From Pararge aegeria (lineage: Eukaryota > Arthropoda > Insecta > Lepidoptera > Nymphalidae): DNA of 64,000 nucleotides. The DNA is taken from positions 3,782,001-3,846,000 of the forward strand of contig NC_053182.1 of NCBI RefSeq assembly GCF_905163445.1, written 5' to 3'. Both the position numbers and the translations under genes were made by a program. This document shows positions 30,484 to 42,600 of this stretch, one piece after another. The stretch's first letter is position 1; each line of letters begins with the position of its first letter. The notes under the pieces were generated by a model. The model did not search any database. It was not told the DNA's origin and saw nothing but the letters and a program-made list of their open reading frames with translations.

Positions 30484-33400
30484 TATTTACTTTGCACGCA
30501 GATATCAGAAAAAAAAATTCACTGGTCTAAAAATGTAAGGCCTTCAAAATGTAGGGTTAGGTAAATTTAGTTTAGTTTCTATAAATAGCGGTTAATTTTA
30601 TTACGAACATTATGTTTTGAATTTACCTATATTTTTAAACATAAATAATAAAACAGAGATATATAATAAATTTGTTGAAACAAAAGCAGAACTAACTTTA
30701 GTATATCTATGTGATTTAAAAATATGTTGAATGACCGCCAACAGTCATAGGAGATATTTTTTACCTTAGTAAAGCTACTTTAGCATTTTCTAAATAGATA
30801 CATTTTATTGCATCAAATGATTGGAATGCAAAGATTACAGCTAATGCGAAAGTGCCACTATTAGTCGGATAGCATCAAAGGCTTGTGTGGTAAAATCTAT
30901 AAAGTCGCAAGGCTCTTGGATGTTATTATCGATTACATGGAGGATGTAGATGGGATGAGAGGCGCGTGCGTAGATCATGCTGATGATCCACTTCAACTCT
31001 TGCGAATTCACATTTATAACCAACGAGAATTAATATTTTATGAAAAAACACTGATCATGAATGTTAAAATGTCGTTTAAAAAAAACATTACTGTATTTTT
31101 GATGTGAATGAATTAGTAAATACACTTTTATTGTAAACCACTGAAAATTTACAAAAATACAAATACAATAGATCATATAACGGACGGTAGACGGTAAAAT
31201 TTAGCGGCCTTATACCGGTCTCTTCCAAGCAACCAAAGGCGAAAGAAAATTGCAATTCTAATAACATTTTTCAGCAAAACCCTTTAAATTGTATGTATTC
31301 TTTGAACGGCCCTTACAGCAAAGTGGACTGCAGCGCGAGTTCATAGTTTCCACTTCATTTTTAACGATTGTTTATTCTTAGTTTTTATACATAACATTAC
31401 AAACTATAAATGATATATCAATGAATTTCTGAAGCGGGCTCTAAACATTCCTACTCGCACAGCCAAATGGAACTACGATTTTCTATACGTTATTTCATGA
31501 TTGATTAATGAATGAATCTTCAGCGTTTTTATATGTACGTGGTGTGTATTAGAAATTTTAATGTGATATTTTTTCCGTTGAATGATGACGCGCGAATGAG
31601 TTTCACTTAATTTAATACGATGTTAAGACTTTTTGCTTCTGAATTGTTTTAATTTTGTTTGATGATGCTTTAATTATTTTCGATTTTTATGATATACATA
31701 TTTATGTTATTTATTATTTTCAAGCGATGTATAATAAGAAGAAATTTCTTCGGCATTGTCATTTAATTTTGATTATTATGTTAAGAGTTTAGTTTTGTTA
31801 GGTCACTAATGAAATTCAACTCATTTCTTCTTATGGAATATGCATGATAAGGCCTAAGGAGGACGCTTAAATTTACAAAGGATCTTGATATATATAGTGG
31901 AGTGTGGAGGACGAAATATTTTGCTTTTTAATAGGGGATTATAATAGAGGACTAAATTCTCGTCTGTTCTGCATTTCTCGATACATACAAATTTCCCAGC
32001 CACAGTATCAATTTCATCACGGCTATATCAACGAATGGGGACCTTCGAATCGCATCAACACAGTTATACACCGGATCGGGGCCATGCATCCGAACACTTA
32101 TCTAACGGTGGCCGACGCCCTGCCAATACTCCGATACTTTATAGCTATCACCGATGAAATTTATTTCTTCGTATCTTATCATGATTTTAGTTATGTAGAA
32201 GACTAAAGAAGAGATACGAATTAGCTAATGAATTATATTTGGTTTAACATGCTATTGTTTTATAGCTCAGTGTCTGGTTTAATAATGATCGAAAATTTTC
32301 AGCGTCGCTTTTAAGGGATATAATACTAAGAAGAGGCAAACATGTGACCTTTGAAACTAACGATAATTTTGTTCAGTGCTGGTAAATTACAAAAGTGGAA
32401 AAAATATGCTTACAGTTAATTTATTTCAAAAAGCTGACGTAAAATAACAAACTTCATAAGTTACCAGTACACCCCAAAAAAAACAAAGAAGGGAATACTT
32501 TAGTTGAAATCCTCAATTTCTTTGATGATGCGAGCTATGGAAAGCCAAAAGCAAAAACTTTAATTCTGCTTCTTGCTATCAAATTTGCTGCGTTCCCTTT
32601 CGTTCTATCACTCCTCAAGTTTCTATTAGTAACTTAAGTCATAAATATTCATAGGGAACTTGGTACATCAAATATTTCTTTGTTAACATATGTGTGTATC
32701 TTTGATTTCTGTTACTTCGGTTTTGATCAGGAAACGAGGAGATATCAAATGTAGTATACCGTATAATGAAAGATGATGATTTCCGCGGTCAATACCGGTG
32801 GCGTGTTCCATGTGACAAATGCTGTAATATGTCGGATTGTGTGACCGATCGACCGCGTCTTTCATCTACTCGTTTTTCACCCGTAGACCGTGAGCTGGAT
32901 TTGTTTGAGTGGACAAAATGTGAGGGCCATTATTATATTAATACGAACTTTGAAAAACTCACGTTACTCTTTTAGTTTAATATTTTAAATGAGGCTAGCA
33001 ACTGCATGGATCCAATGCGTTGAATTTTTTTTTTGGTGCTCCTTATCAAATCGTCATCGGTTACGCTAATTTGGCGGGAAGGGGTCGAAATAGTTACCAT
33101 CATAACAATATTTGGGTATTTTCGGGCCAAATTAGTTTCTAGACTTCAATGCAAAAAATTGTGCCAATTAGGTAATCTGTGAATTTATACAATAAATTAC
33201 ATACTAATGGTATTCATACATACCTGATAAACAATTTTGTTTCTTTGCAAGTAGTATTTACTGCACCAATGTTAAAAAACAGGTAACCTGGAGAATCGCC
33301 TGTTTATTTACTTATACCTATCAGACACTATGCTTTTGAAAGTACAACAAATTTATTCCTTTTTTATATATGCACAGAGTTTTTTAAATACTCTAAAGCT

Positions 33401-34545
33401 GGTTTTTGTTCTACAACGCTTTATAACCGCCACTTGGAATTAGTGACATCATCGGCTGTTCTAAACTTACAAATAATATTGTAACGTTTATTGTCAAAAG
33501 CAAAAAAATATACGCCTCGTTTAAAATTGATTGTATAGATTGATAATCTTAATAAAAGTAATATAACACGACAGATTTGAAATACTGGGCACGTCCGAGG
33601 GTCCTAGTTATGGAAGATAGACTGACTGCATTTATTACCATTTCTTATACATTTATATCGTCTTTTATAGGAGACTCGAAGTGCCAGTCTCGCGATAATC
33701 TAGATTTATATCCCATAACATGAAATATACGATTTTTCACAAATAAACGGCTACTCCTCTTTAGAATAACATAAAAATTCTATTTTCAAAATCCATACGA
33801 GTACACGATGAGTCTTTCATTGAATACAAAGGTCGATGTATTTGTATTACGAGTATTTCTATTTTTTTCTTTTTGTTTATTTTATCTGTTATACCATATG
33901 GATATTTGATACTGTGGCATAATCTATACTACTCAGAATGCTAAGAAGAATGAAACGTTAGTGAATTAATCAAAATAAACAGATGGAATAACATAAGGAC
34001 AGACAGACCGATAAAACATATGTAGTGCTAAAATCATAAGCTTCCTAAAGTCGAGTAAAAATTTACCGGTTCTATCTTGCTCATTGATACTTCGTTAAGC
34101 GATTTATCTTTGATTGGCGGGAACCGGTTCGTTATGATGACCGTTAAAAACCGTCTGTGTTCGGTTAGAACGCTATGATGTATTCAAATATTTAGTCCGT
34201 TACCTCATTTGTCTCAGTGCTATTATATATTTTTGTGATAACTACTAGCCGGTGGCAACAAACCAAGTCATGCGATCATGCGAATTGTATGAACATGATA
34301 AGTTGTACGTCAAACTGCCAGAAAAATTATGTATTAGCATTTTGGTAAGTTAATAAATCCTGGTACTTTTAGTTCTTAAAACTCTTTATTTGTACACCAC
34401 TACTCTGTTAGGCATATAAAGGACACATAGAGAGAAACACAAAGACTGGAGTAGAATACAAAAGACGGCATTATCGCTTAGAAGCTATCTCTGCCAGGCA
34501 ACCTTAGGATTATGACAACAAAAGCGAGCACAAATAGATACTTAG
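30484..34545. other. Long non-coding tract without recognised repeats
   Basis: About 4 kb, AT-rich. Open frames at 30883-31107, 31904-32206 and 32766-32975 show no domain I recognise and no matching splice pairs. I leave them uncalled. Intron or intergenic DNA. Confidence 0.4.
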
Positions 34546-34675
34546 GTGGTGCGAAATTATTATAAACCGACATTGAAATAACTTCATACGAATACGTCAA
34601 CAAAAATAACACAAAATAAAAAAATGTATTCGTATGTAGTTATTGGAATGTAGGTTTATAATAATTTTACACCAC
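34546..34675. mobile_element. Foldback MITE, 130 bp
   Basis: GTGGTGCGAAATTATTATAA at the left is mirrored by TTATAATAATTTTACACCAC at the right. The pairing continues inwards (TTGAAATAACTTCATACGAA against TTCGTATGTAGTTATTGGAA), giving arms of roughly 50 bp with some mismatches around a short A-rich centre. One arm-like piece recurs alone at 62718-62750, showing that it is a mobile family. No coding capacity and no clear target-site duplication. Confidence 0.75.
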
Positions 34676-37205
34676 ACATTTGTTGTCGCTCGTTCTGTAT
34701 TCATTAGTGTTTTTTCTGTTTTTATTGTTGACTATTCTTTATGGCCTCTTCTTAATTTGACCATTTTTTAGTATGTATTTCGCTATTTTCAAGCTTGTTA
34801 TTTAGATTTTGTTTCGTCGCGTAACTATGTAAATGTTTCTTACCAAATTTAGTCTTGTGACCGTCGGAAATTCTAAAGGCAGAATGCACTTTCTATCGAT
34901 TTTGTGTTGTCGCCGATACTGTCGCCTCCTTATCGACGAAGGCATCTGTTTTCGCTCCTTTGTCTACACGGGCTGTATAGTTAATTTGCGAAACGTGGGA
35001 AACGTTTACGTGACGCGTTTTAAATAAATAATTAGCTTTATCTTTACTACCCACTAAACCATGCGTGGCGCAAGCTTTGACATCCACTAGTGTTTTTTTT
35101 TCCCTATAATCTAATATTTTTAAATAATTTGTGAAAAGGAATTATGCATATATATTTTAGGTCTAGCCTAGTCTATCTTGCAAGCCTTAGGTTGTCTAGA
35201 AAACATCAGATCAATATTGCCAATGTCCTATTAATTGCATCCGAGGTACTGTTTAAACTTATGTTTACCTTTCCGTAGCGTGCTATAAATAGTTTGTGTA
35301 GTTATCTATGTACACAGTCGGTACATTGAATTTGCTTCTATAAAATTTCAAGTTATTTTATTTCAATCGCTCTACAACTGTACATTATAGCACCTTCCGA
35401 TCACCTGTTATGTTATGGTGTGGTTATGGTTTTTGCGATGGCAGCTGTTGAACTGGAATGTGTAAGATGCGTCGCAGCTGTTTGGTAAATTCAGTGTTTT
35501 TTGTTTTTAGTTTTATAACTATTACTTGTAATGAAACTCCATGTCAATGTATACAGATGAATAGCCAATTAGTTTTTAATCCTGCACCTTTGCCTTTGTC
35601 TTCAAATTCTTTCGTTAAATATTTTCAGCTGATAATAGTTTTAATAGTTGGTTATTTGACGAACTTAAGTAGTTTTACTTATTTAATTAACATTGTTTAT
35701 TCTTTAAAATACACTTGCAATTGGTTTGCAATTTTTAAGAAAAACGTTATTAGTACCGAAATTCATAATAAGGTCATAATGTATTTTCTTCTATTTTTAT
35801 ATCTTCATCTCCAGTCAAGACTGCTATTAACTTGTGATAAGAAGATTCCTTTATAAATATCACCTTGAATATGAGAGCTGGCATCGCTAGGGCTGTTATT
35901 AAGTTAAATAATAATAGGCTTGTATGAGTCTCACATGCTTAGGCATCAGGCTTAACCCTATAATAAGCACACGCCTACTTTAAGGATAGCGCCACCCTAT
36001 CAGAACTGTTAGTTTTGATAAACTTCATATAATACGATTTCAGAATGATATCTTTTCTAATTTTAGACTGAATTATGATTAAATTTAGGCTTTTAGTTGA
36101 GAAAATTAATAAAATAATAAACCAAACTTGCGTTAAAGAAATTAATCTTGAAAATGAACTTGAGGATATTTGTTTACGTAGTGGAATGTCTTGATTGAAC
36201 TCTGAAATCATTTGCACTATATTTAGTCCTCATTTTAGTCTTAATATTAACTTAACCATATTCTTTTTACCAACTATGGAGCAGGAACATTTTGTTGTGA
36301 GTGTAACTTAAACAGATAACAAGGATACTTAAGTTTATTTCACGTAAATTCTTAAAACTTAATCGTTCTGTGAAGTTACTGCAAGAAGCTTTAATAAGTT
36401 AGAATCCTTCTTTTAAGTTTTCTTTTATAGCAGTTATTCATGTGAAGTTTTTGAGGAAGTTTATTGAATTTTCATGAATATATATGTATATACGAAATCT
36501 CACAATTTATTGTCCTAAGTGGCAGAAATCTGTTATGTAGGCATAGGTTTAGAACAATTGAAGGGTTCTCCGTTATAGTTTATGTATGATAAAAAATATC
36601 GAGGAAATGATGATTGTCTAGTCCAAAAATTAGATTAGATCACGATTTAAGATTTCATAACCCATTTATTTGTTTTTTGATCGTTTGTTTCCATTGACCA
36701 TTAAGAGCTGCCAGATGATGGCACGAAAAAATCCTTAAACTCCTCCGAAACCGACCGCGACGAATCTAATTATACCTATTCGTTATAAATTAAACCGTGA
36801 GAACAATTTTTATAGCATTTTTTTTTATCAAAATTACTATTTAAAGCCGTAGTGAGAGCAGGCTTTGTATCGGATATGGTAATTATCCGGCGATAACGCT
36901 AAAGAAATTTTAATGTAAATGTTAGGAGATGCAAGAGCTTTTACTAGGACCGGGTTTCCATTATGACGTGCTGTCTGTTTGACAGTCAGAACTACCGGAA
37001 GTGTTATTTTAACTGATTTATATTTAGACGGGTCTGGAAAAGAGGCGGAACCCAGACCGGGATTTTTGAAGGACGTTTCGCGGAACGCTGTCCAACGCCC
37101 GCAGCGGTGCTATGGTAATGAGCTAGACGATATGTATAAAGCCTCGCTAACTTTTGATTTGATTTTGTATCGCACGTTAACGTGCTACCTCTTTGGTCTT
37201 GTGGT
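34676..37205. other. Unique-looking AT-rich tract
   Basis: No gene supported. The longest open frame (35458-35856) is hydrophobic and AT-driven, with no recognisable family, and I treat it as chance. A GC-richer patch lies at 37020-37110 next to the following MITE. Confidence 0.4.
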
Positions 37206-37349
37206 CAGTGGCGTGCACTTCATACTTGCGCAAAAGCACTGCCTACCCTAAAATTGATACATAACCCTTATAGTAGGAGGATTTTTGCCATTTTATGCAA
37301 TTTTACTGCCGTATGCATACCCTGGTGAGAAACTCAGGGCACGCCACTT
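37206..37349 (+). mobile_element. hAT-type MITE, copy 1 (144 bp)
   Basis: Begins CAGTGGCGTGCAC and ends GGGCACGCCACTT, where the terminal base has mutated from G. It is flanked by CTTGTGGT and CTAGTGGT, an 8-bp target duplication with one mismatch. The interior (TTCATACTTGCGCAAAAGCA, ATTTTATGCAATTTTACTGC) matches 48391-48533. Confidence 0.8.
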
Positions 37350-37471
37350 CTAGTGGTTATCAGTTCTATTAGGGAACACGAGGTCTTGGGTTTTATTTCC
37401 AGATCGGAAGCTGGAATTGTTAGGTAGTAACTTATTACGAGTATGTCGTGTAATTCGGCGGAATTAACGGG

Positions 37472-37817
37472 CGTCCAAGGCCGTGGGTTCGATTCCCACA
37501 ACTGGAAAATGTTTGCGTGATGAACATGAATGTTTTACAGTGTCTGGCTGTTTATATGTATTTATGTATATTATTCATTACAATATTCATCAGTCATCTT
37601 AGTAACCATAACACAAGCAGTGGCGTGCATAGGGTTTGTGGCCAGGGTGTGCATAAAGCAGGTAAATGGCATAAAATTGAAAAAAATCCCCTCATATACG
37701 AGTTATATAAGATAATTTGGGTATGCAGTGCTTTTGTGCATGTATTAAGTGCACGCCACTGAACACAAGGTACGTTGATTTTGGGGCTAGATGTGTATTG
37801 TCGTAGTTATATATTAA
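37472..37817 (+). mobile_element. SINE family A (forward) carrying a MITE insertion
   Basis: Starts inside the tRNA-like region (GCGTCCAAGGCCGTGGGTTC) with a full B box, runs to ACCATAACACAAG, is interrupted by 37618-37761, and resumes TTTTGGGGCTAGATGTGTAT to CGTAGTTATATA. The A-box end is lost. Confidence 0.85.
37618..37761 (-). mobile_element. hAT-type MITE, copy 2 (144 bp), nested in SINE A
   Basis: Perfect 12-bp terminal inverted repeats CAGTGGCGTGCA...TGCACGCCACTG, flanked on both sides by AACACAAG (37610-37617 and 37762-37769), an exact 8-bp duplication of SINE sequence. An 8-bp duplication with CAG-starting termini marks the hAT superfamily. The interior is the reverse complement of the other two copies. 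It needs a transposase supplied in trans. Confidence 0.95.
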
Positions 37818-38069
37818 TTCTCGCAAACCTAAGCTTATGTATGGCTCATACCTATAAATTTTGCTCAAACTTGTTCGCGTACCTACCAGTTCTTCTATAA
37901 ATTCGTAGAAACTTGAGGGCACCCTTAGCCTATTAATGTTTAACTGCTACGCACCGTTCTCTGTCACAAGGGGGAGCTGGTTTGAAAGTATAGACCCACC
38001 TCACCGTTCAACTGCGGGCTGGTGGATCCAACCACTAAACCAACGAGGGAGAAACTTCACTTCATCAAA

Positions 38070-38284
38070 TCCTTACCCTTTACCGGCCCACTGCTGGGCA
38101 CGGGTCTGCTCTCACAATGAAAAGGGGCTACCAGGGGGATGTTTTCTTTCACCCTTGAATCAAGTGATATTTAATTACTTAAAACGTACATAACTTAGAA
38201 AAGTTCGAATTTAAACGAAAGGTATTCGAACTCCGCCTCCCGTAAGGTAAGTCAAGCTCCTACCAACTGCGCTATCACCTTCAC
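38070..38284 (-). mobile_element. SINE family B with central deletion (reverse)
   Basis: Plus strand: TTTACCGGCCCACTGCTGGG, TCTCACAATGAAAAGGGGCT, GATGTTTTCTTTCACCCTTG, AAGTGATATTTAATTACTTA, GTATTCGAACTCCGCCTCCC and TGCGCTATCACCTT. The segment from GTGGACTACGG to GAAACCTGCATG is missing. Confidence 0.8.
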
Positions 38285-39524
38285 ACTTCACTTAGTCGTT
38301 AAAAAATATGGATAAAACGACTTCCTTTTTAGGCTTCATTTCATCTCCACGTTTTTTCGTGTAGCAATAATTGGCTTTTAATTAAAAGCAGCAGGAAGCA
38401 AAGCATCACATGCAACACTTTCGTCCCTTTACTACTGCTTTATGTTTATAATCGAAGAGCTAGTGGGAAATCTACAAGAGGTGCTTGATAAAAGATGCAA
38501 GCATTGTTTGGGTGTGCAATACATTTCCACATTTCCATTCCCAAGCAATGCCTACTCGAAAAGAACTCACCATATTCTTATGTGGTGAATCCGATCCGTT
38601 GTATGTTCTCGATAAATGCAGTAGGTTTGCTGATTTAAAAGCACTTGCAATGCTAATAACCGAGACAGCGTCATAGCTCTTTGTTTGAAAGCGCACAGTA
38701 CATTACATTTATTATTTTTCAGAACTTTCCTTCTTGCATTTGATACACCTATCACTAACTTGCCTTATATTTAGTACTGATTAAATGCGAAAAACGGTGA
38801 AAACTAACCATTAAGACAGTATACTAACTGAACAATAGCTTTACTGACCACCAACTTACGACCGCCATAGAAGTTTCAATAGCATCTTGTAATGGCTAGC
38901 TACCAACGTAGCAGTATTATTTCAAATGACAGTTGCATACCACAGCCTTGATTTTCCTAAAATACTCAATATTGTTAAAATAATACTACTTTAAACGATG
39001 GTATGGATGGTATGGTATTTAAGCCTCTTTCATGTAATCCTATCGTTGAGTACATCCTTTAAATTACCCACTAGCTCTTGGCACCATTATTAATGCCCAA
39101 TAAATAGCTTTCCATATTTGTTGTGAACAAGCTGAGACTCTCACTCGCGGAATCCAGTGGAAGGTGTCTGTGATCTAGGTTAGGGGGACACGCGAATTTT
39201 GCGGCATCGAAATATTTTTTTATGACGATAATTTTATTTGATTTCTTTAATGTACCTACTATTATATTTAATTTTATTGTTGTAACTATTATTTACTTGA
39301 TGTTGCCCGCTTTCTTCGTTCGATTTTGTTTCGGGTTTTTTTTCTAATCCAGTGGGAATCATTTCCATCATTTTTCTTACAAGTAAAATATCTATTCCCA
39401 TGGTTTTTCCACGACTTTTTTTTATTTATTTTCATTCAATTAACTTCTCCTATTCCATGTTCCAGTGATTTAGCAGGTGGTCACGTTAATTATATCCCTA
39501 GACGGATATAATTTTTATCTCCCG
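38285..39524. other. Mostly unique non-coding stretch
   Basis: No gene. A worn, reversed Helitron-like 3' end may lie near 39297-39330 (TTGATGTTGCCCGCTTTCTT, CGTTCG), too degraded to delimit. Confidence 0.35.
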
Positions 39525-39527
39525 CCC

Positions 39528-39715
39528 GTGCTGCTGGTCTAAGAATAAGCCCACAGCAAACTGAGCCGGGTGTTCTTTTTGTTATCACCATCTCACACTG
39601 TCATTTGAAAATATTTAAGAAGCATCCTGGTGAGAGCAATTGTTCACATCCAATCTTTTCTATCGTTTACGTTCATTTATAATATTAGTCAGGATTTTAA
39701 TGCTTTATTGCATGT
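39528..39715 (+). repeat. Dispersed repeat family G, copy 2
   Basis: GCTGGTCTAAGAATAAGCCC, ACAGCAAACTGAGCCGGGTG, TTATCACCATCTCACACTGT, AAGAAGCATCCTGGTGAGAG and ATCTTTTCTATCGTTTACGT follow the same order as 8208-8365. Somewhat better preserved here. Confidence 0.6.
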
Positions 39716-40025
39716 ATGTTATTGTGACGGAGTCTATGGCGAATAATTGTTGAAAGATATCAACGATTGACACTTAAATGACGTGTTATTATTATAAAAT
39801 TTCTGAGTAAATCTATTTAGAGCATACTTGATTCGAGGAAAACATAGTTTGCAATCAACTTTGTTGGCGATGACCGTTTAAAACTATAAAATACATTAAA
39901 GTCTATAAATGTAATAATTAAAAGGTTAAAACTTTTTTTATATGAATGCAGTGAAATGTAGGTTGTCTTTTTTTTATTTTTTTTAATAGCAGGTCATTTC
40001 ATTTTTAGTCTTTATCAGTAGCAAC

Positions 40026-40302
40026 TGCGGGGCTGGCAAAGCTTTAACATTTAACGACGACCTCCCGGCTTTAAGTGGGAGGTCCCTGGTACGATTCGCG
40101 CTAGGGAAATTTGGGAATTTGTCAATTATGAATTTTCTCTGGTCTCATGGGAGGCTTTGGCCATGGTTGGCTTTAATTAGGGTTATGGTTTCAACTACTA
40201 CTGGTACTTCCCTACCTCATTAAAAGTTAGCCCGCTACCATCTTAGGGTGCATTATCACTTACCACCAGGAGATTGCAGTCAGGGGACAAACTGAGAATT
40301 AA
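40026..40302 (+). mobile_element. Family E repeat, most complete copy (forward)
   Basis: Blocks: CCTCCCGGCTTTAAGTGGGA, GGTCCCTGGTACGATTCGCG (B-box-like), TCTGGTCTCATGGGAGGCTT, AAAAGTTAGCCCGCTACCAT, CTTAGGGTGCATTATCACTT, ACCACCAGGAGATTGCAGTC and AGGGGACAAACTGAGAATTA. The B-box-like segment near the start suggests a tRNA-related SINE. Confidence 0.65.
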
Positions 40303-40639
40303 AAAACAGTATATATATCAATCTCCCATCTTCCTTATTTCAGTGAAAACTAAATGAAACTAAAAATTAAATAATTAAATTAAAACTAAAACTTTATGTT
40401 GGTTTAGAAGAAACCGGTGTACATACACTAACTCCGAAATAAGAACGCCCACCTTTTTTGGCATTCGCCTAAAAATACAACACAATTGCCCTACTGTCAC
40501 ACTCATCATCATACCAAACAATGTTATAGTCAAATTTTCTCCCAAATAACCGTTACAATACACGCAGTAGATTTTCATGTTGATGACTTACAAGTGGCGT
40601 CAAAAATGGGCGGCCCGCCTGCAGCATTGGCACACATTT

Positions 40640-40735
40640 CTCTCTTATAAAAATAATGTATGTCACAGTGTCAATACACCGCGGAGCGAGCGCCCGCGCC
40701 GCTCGGGCCAAGCCCTTGCGCACTTCCGGTTTTTT
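40640..40735 (+). repeat. GC-rich dispersed repeat, copy 1
   Basis: TATGTCACAGTGTCAATACA, CCGCGGAGCGAGCGCCCGCG and AAGCCCTTGCGCACTTCCGG. The order GTCACAGTGTCAA...GAGCGCC...GCCCTTGCGCACTTCCGGT recurs at 42054-42125. Class unknown. Confidence 0.5.
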
Positions 40736-40745
40736 TTTCTTTTTT

Positions 40746-40990
40746 CCCCGACAATACACACATCGCCATCTCTTCCCAAAGTAAGCGTAGTGTGTGTTAT
40801 GGGTACTAAGATAACTGATGAATTTTTTGTATGAATAATATACAAAAATACTTATAATGTATAGATAAACACCCACTGACACTGAAAAACATTCATGTTC
40901 ATCACACCAATAATGTCCTGTTGTGGGAATCGAACCCACGGCATTGGACTCAGAAAGCAGGGTCGCTGCCCACTGCGCCAATCGGCCGTC
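40746..40990 (-). mobile_element. SINE family A, full-length (reverse)
   Basis: Minus strand GACGGCCGATTGGCGCAGTG head, GGTTCGATTCCCACAACAGG B box, complete body, and CGATGTGTGTATTGTCGGGG end. Preceded by a pyrimidine-rich run on the plus strand. Confidence 0.9.
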
Positions 40991-41379
40991 AGGGGGTTTA
41001 GGCTTCCCTACCACGAGAGCCAGGTAGATTTTCAGGGTTTTACCTGGCTAAGTATGTTGTAGGCTCTTCTTAGCTTTAGTTTTGCACCAACACCTAACAT
41101 TAGTGTTAACATGTTAAATGTATGAACGCTTCATAAGTGCCTGTGATAAGGTCTACATCAATAAAACAGTTTTGATCATAACATCCTGAATTGATTGAAA
41201 AAAATGAAATCAAATCAGGCTGTTATAAAGAAAAATCATTTTAGTATTAGTACAGCAGATTCGGTTGTCACAAACCTTTCCGCGGGTGTCGTACGAGGCA
41301 ACTCAGGGAATATAATGAAGATCAGTTATCAGCGTACTCTACGCAACGTTTTTTTTTTTAGTTAAAATTTGATAGACCA

Positions 41380-41700
41380 AGCAGATATCCCACCTGATTA
41401 TAAGTGGATATCCGTCCCCTATACAGTGCAACACTTCGCAGGGCATGCAAGGAACACATCCTGCAAAATGTCGCCCTGTGTCCATCACTCTTAGGCGTTG
41501 CGTGAAGCCCTGTGCCTGTAATTACACCGGGTACCACGCCCTTCAGACCGGAACACAGCATACTACTACCATATACTGTGATCACTAACTGGATCACTGC
41601 TGGATTGATCCTTCTTCCAAGGGGAGGGCCCTTGGAAGAAGGATCAATCCATCAGTGGACTGTTATAGGCTTTCGATGATTGTGATAGAGCTGCCATGCC
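41380..41700 (+). repeat. Dispersed repeat family I with an inverted repeat
   Basis: CACCTGATTATAAGTGGATA, TTCGCAGGGCATGCAAGGAA, TGTCGCCCTGTGTCCATCAC, CTATACTGTGATCACTAACT-like and CATCAGTGGACTGTTATAGG. The end shares GTGGACTGTTATAGGCT with 51735-51985 and a weaker form with 47090-47290. Probably a LINE 3' region. The inverted repeat 41602-41650 lies inside it. Confidence 0.5.
41602..41650. repeat. 22-bp perfect inverted repeat, 5-nt spacer
   Basis: GGATTGATCCTTCTTCCAAG plus GG (41602-41623) is mirrored exactly by CCCTTGGAAGAAGGATCAAT plus CC (41629-41650). It could act as a strong hairpin. Confidence 0.9.
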
Positions 41701-41829
41701 AACTGAATTGTACTGAAACGGAATTTCACTTCTCAATTTTGCATTGCTGTAATTGCTAGAGTGATTAGTGGAGCTTGCAATCAATGGCTTACATATTATT
41801 GCAAAAAAAAATTCATAGTTCGAATTTAA

Positions 41830-41955
41830 ATTCAAAAAAATCAAATTCAAATTAATTTATTTCAAGTAGGCCTCCTTTATAAGCACTTTTGAAACGTCAA
41901 GTATGTATGTTTGTAGTGACTCTACCACCGGTTCGGAAAGCAGATTCTGTTACAT
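41830..41955 (-). mobile_element. 3' end of Jockey-type LINE (reverse), short
   Basis: TTCAAAAAAATCAAATTCAA (tail), TTTCAAGTAGGCCTCCTTTA, AAGCACTTTTGAAACGTCAA and TCTACCACCGGTTCGGAAAG match 4512-4650. It breaks off at GCAGATTCTG. Confidence 0.8.
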
Positions 41956-42039
41956 TATTGATGGGAGACCACAAATTTCGACTTGACATTGACTATGTGA
42001 TATATAGAGCCGATAAATGTTGTTACATAAACAAACACA

Positions 42040-42130
42040 ATGCCTGCTGGATGTGTGTCACAGTGTCAACAAACTACACGGCAGCGGTCACACTCGATGA
42101 GCGCCGAGCCCTTGCGCACTTCCGGTCTGC
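42040..42130 (+). repeat. GC-rich dispersed repeat, copy 2
   Basis: TGTGTCACAGTGTCAACAAA, CACGGCAGCGGTCACACTCG and GCCCTTGCGCACTTCCGGTC are similar to 40640-40735. Confidence 0.5.
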
Positions 42131-42344
42131 GCCCGCGCAATACCATGAATCACACCTGAGCCCTAGCGTTACCTATCAAGTTAACAAACATTACTTTGCA
42201 GCAATGTAATTCTACCAAATTTGTATGAAGCTGTTGTTTTCTTTTTACAGTTTCATGATAACCTAGTGGTTAGAATTTTCCCGGTTTTCAACAACTCTTA
42301 CCTTTTTTTTTAATGACAAAAATTTTACTAAACAGATGGGCCAT

Positions 42345-42600
42345 CTGAGGGTAAGTAATCCATCGCCTATAAACAGAAAATAAATTCGCAGAGCATGCAA
42401 GAAACACCCCCTACGAAGTGCTACCTTGTCATCATCATATCATCAACGTTAATCGTAGGTGTTACACCGTACAGAATCTCTTACTTTTCAAGGGTTTTGA
42501 AGTTAGAATTTAAGCCTAATTTTCACTGCAAAGCAACACTTGGTAGGGAACGCGAGGAACACTTCCTCCACATGTCGCTCTGTATCCATTAACCTGAGGC
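42345..42600 (+). repeat. Two worn fragments of family I-like repeat
   Basis: TTCGCAGAGCATGCAAGAAA with GAAGTGCTACCTTGTCATCA, then AACACTTGGTAGGGAACGCG, AGGAACACTTCCTCCACATG and TCGCTCTGTATCCATTAACC. These correspond to the start of the 41380-41700 repeat, in two overlapping diverged versions. Confidence 0.4.

Noticed and set aside
35458..35856. 132-codon hydrophobic open frame
   Set aside because: Hydrophobicity follows from AT/T-rich codons. No recognisable membrane-protein family, and no promoter or splice support.
40553..41014. 153-codon minus-strand open frame
   Set aside because: It reads straight through a reverse SINE A copy. Its tRNA-like head gives the DGRLAQWAATLLSES string seen at other SINE A copies.
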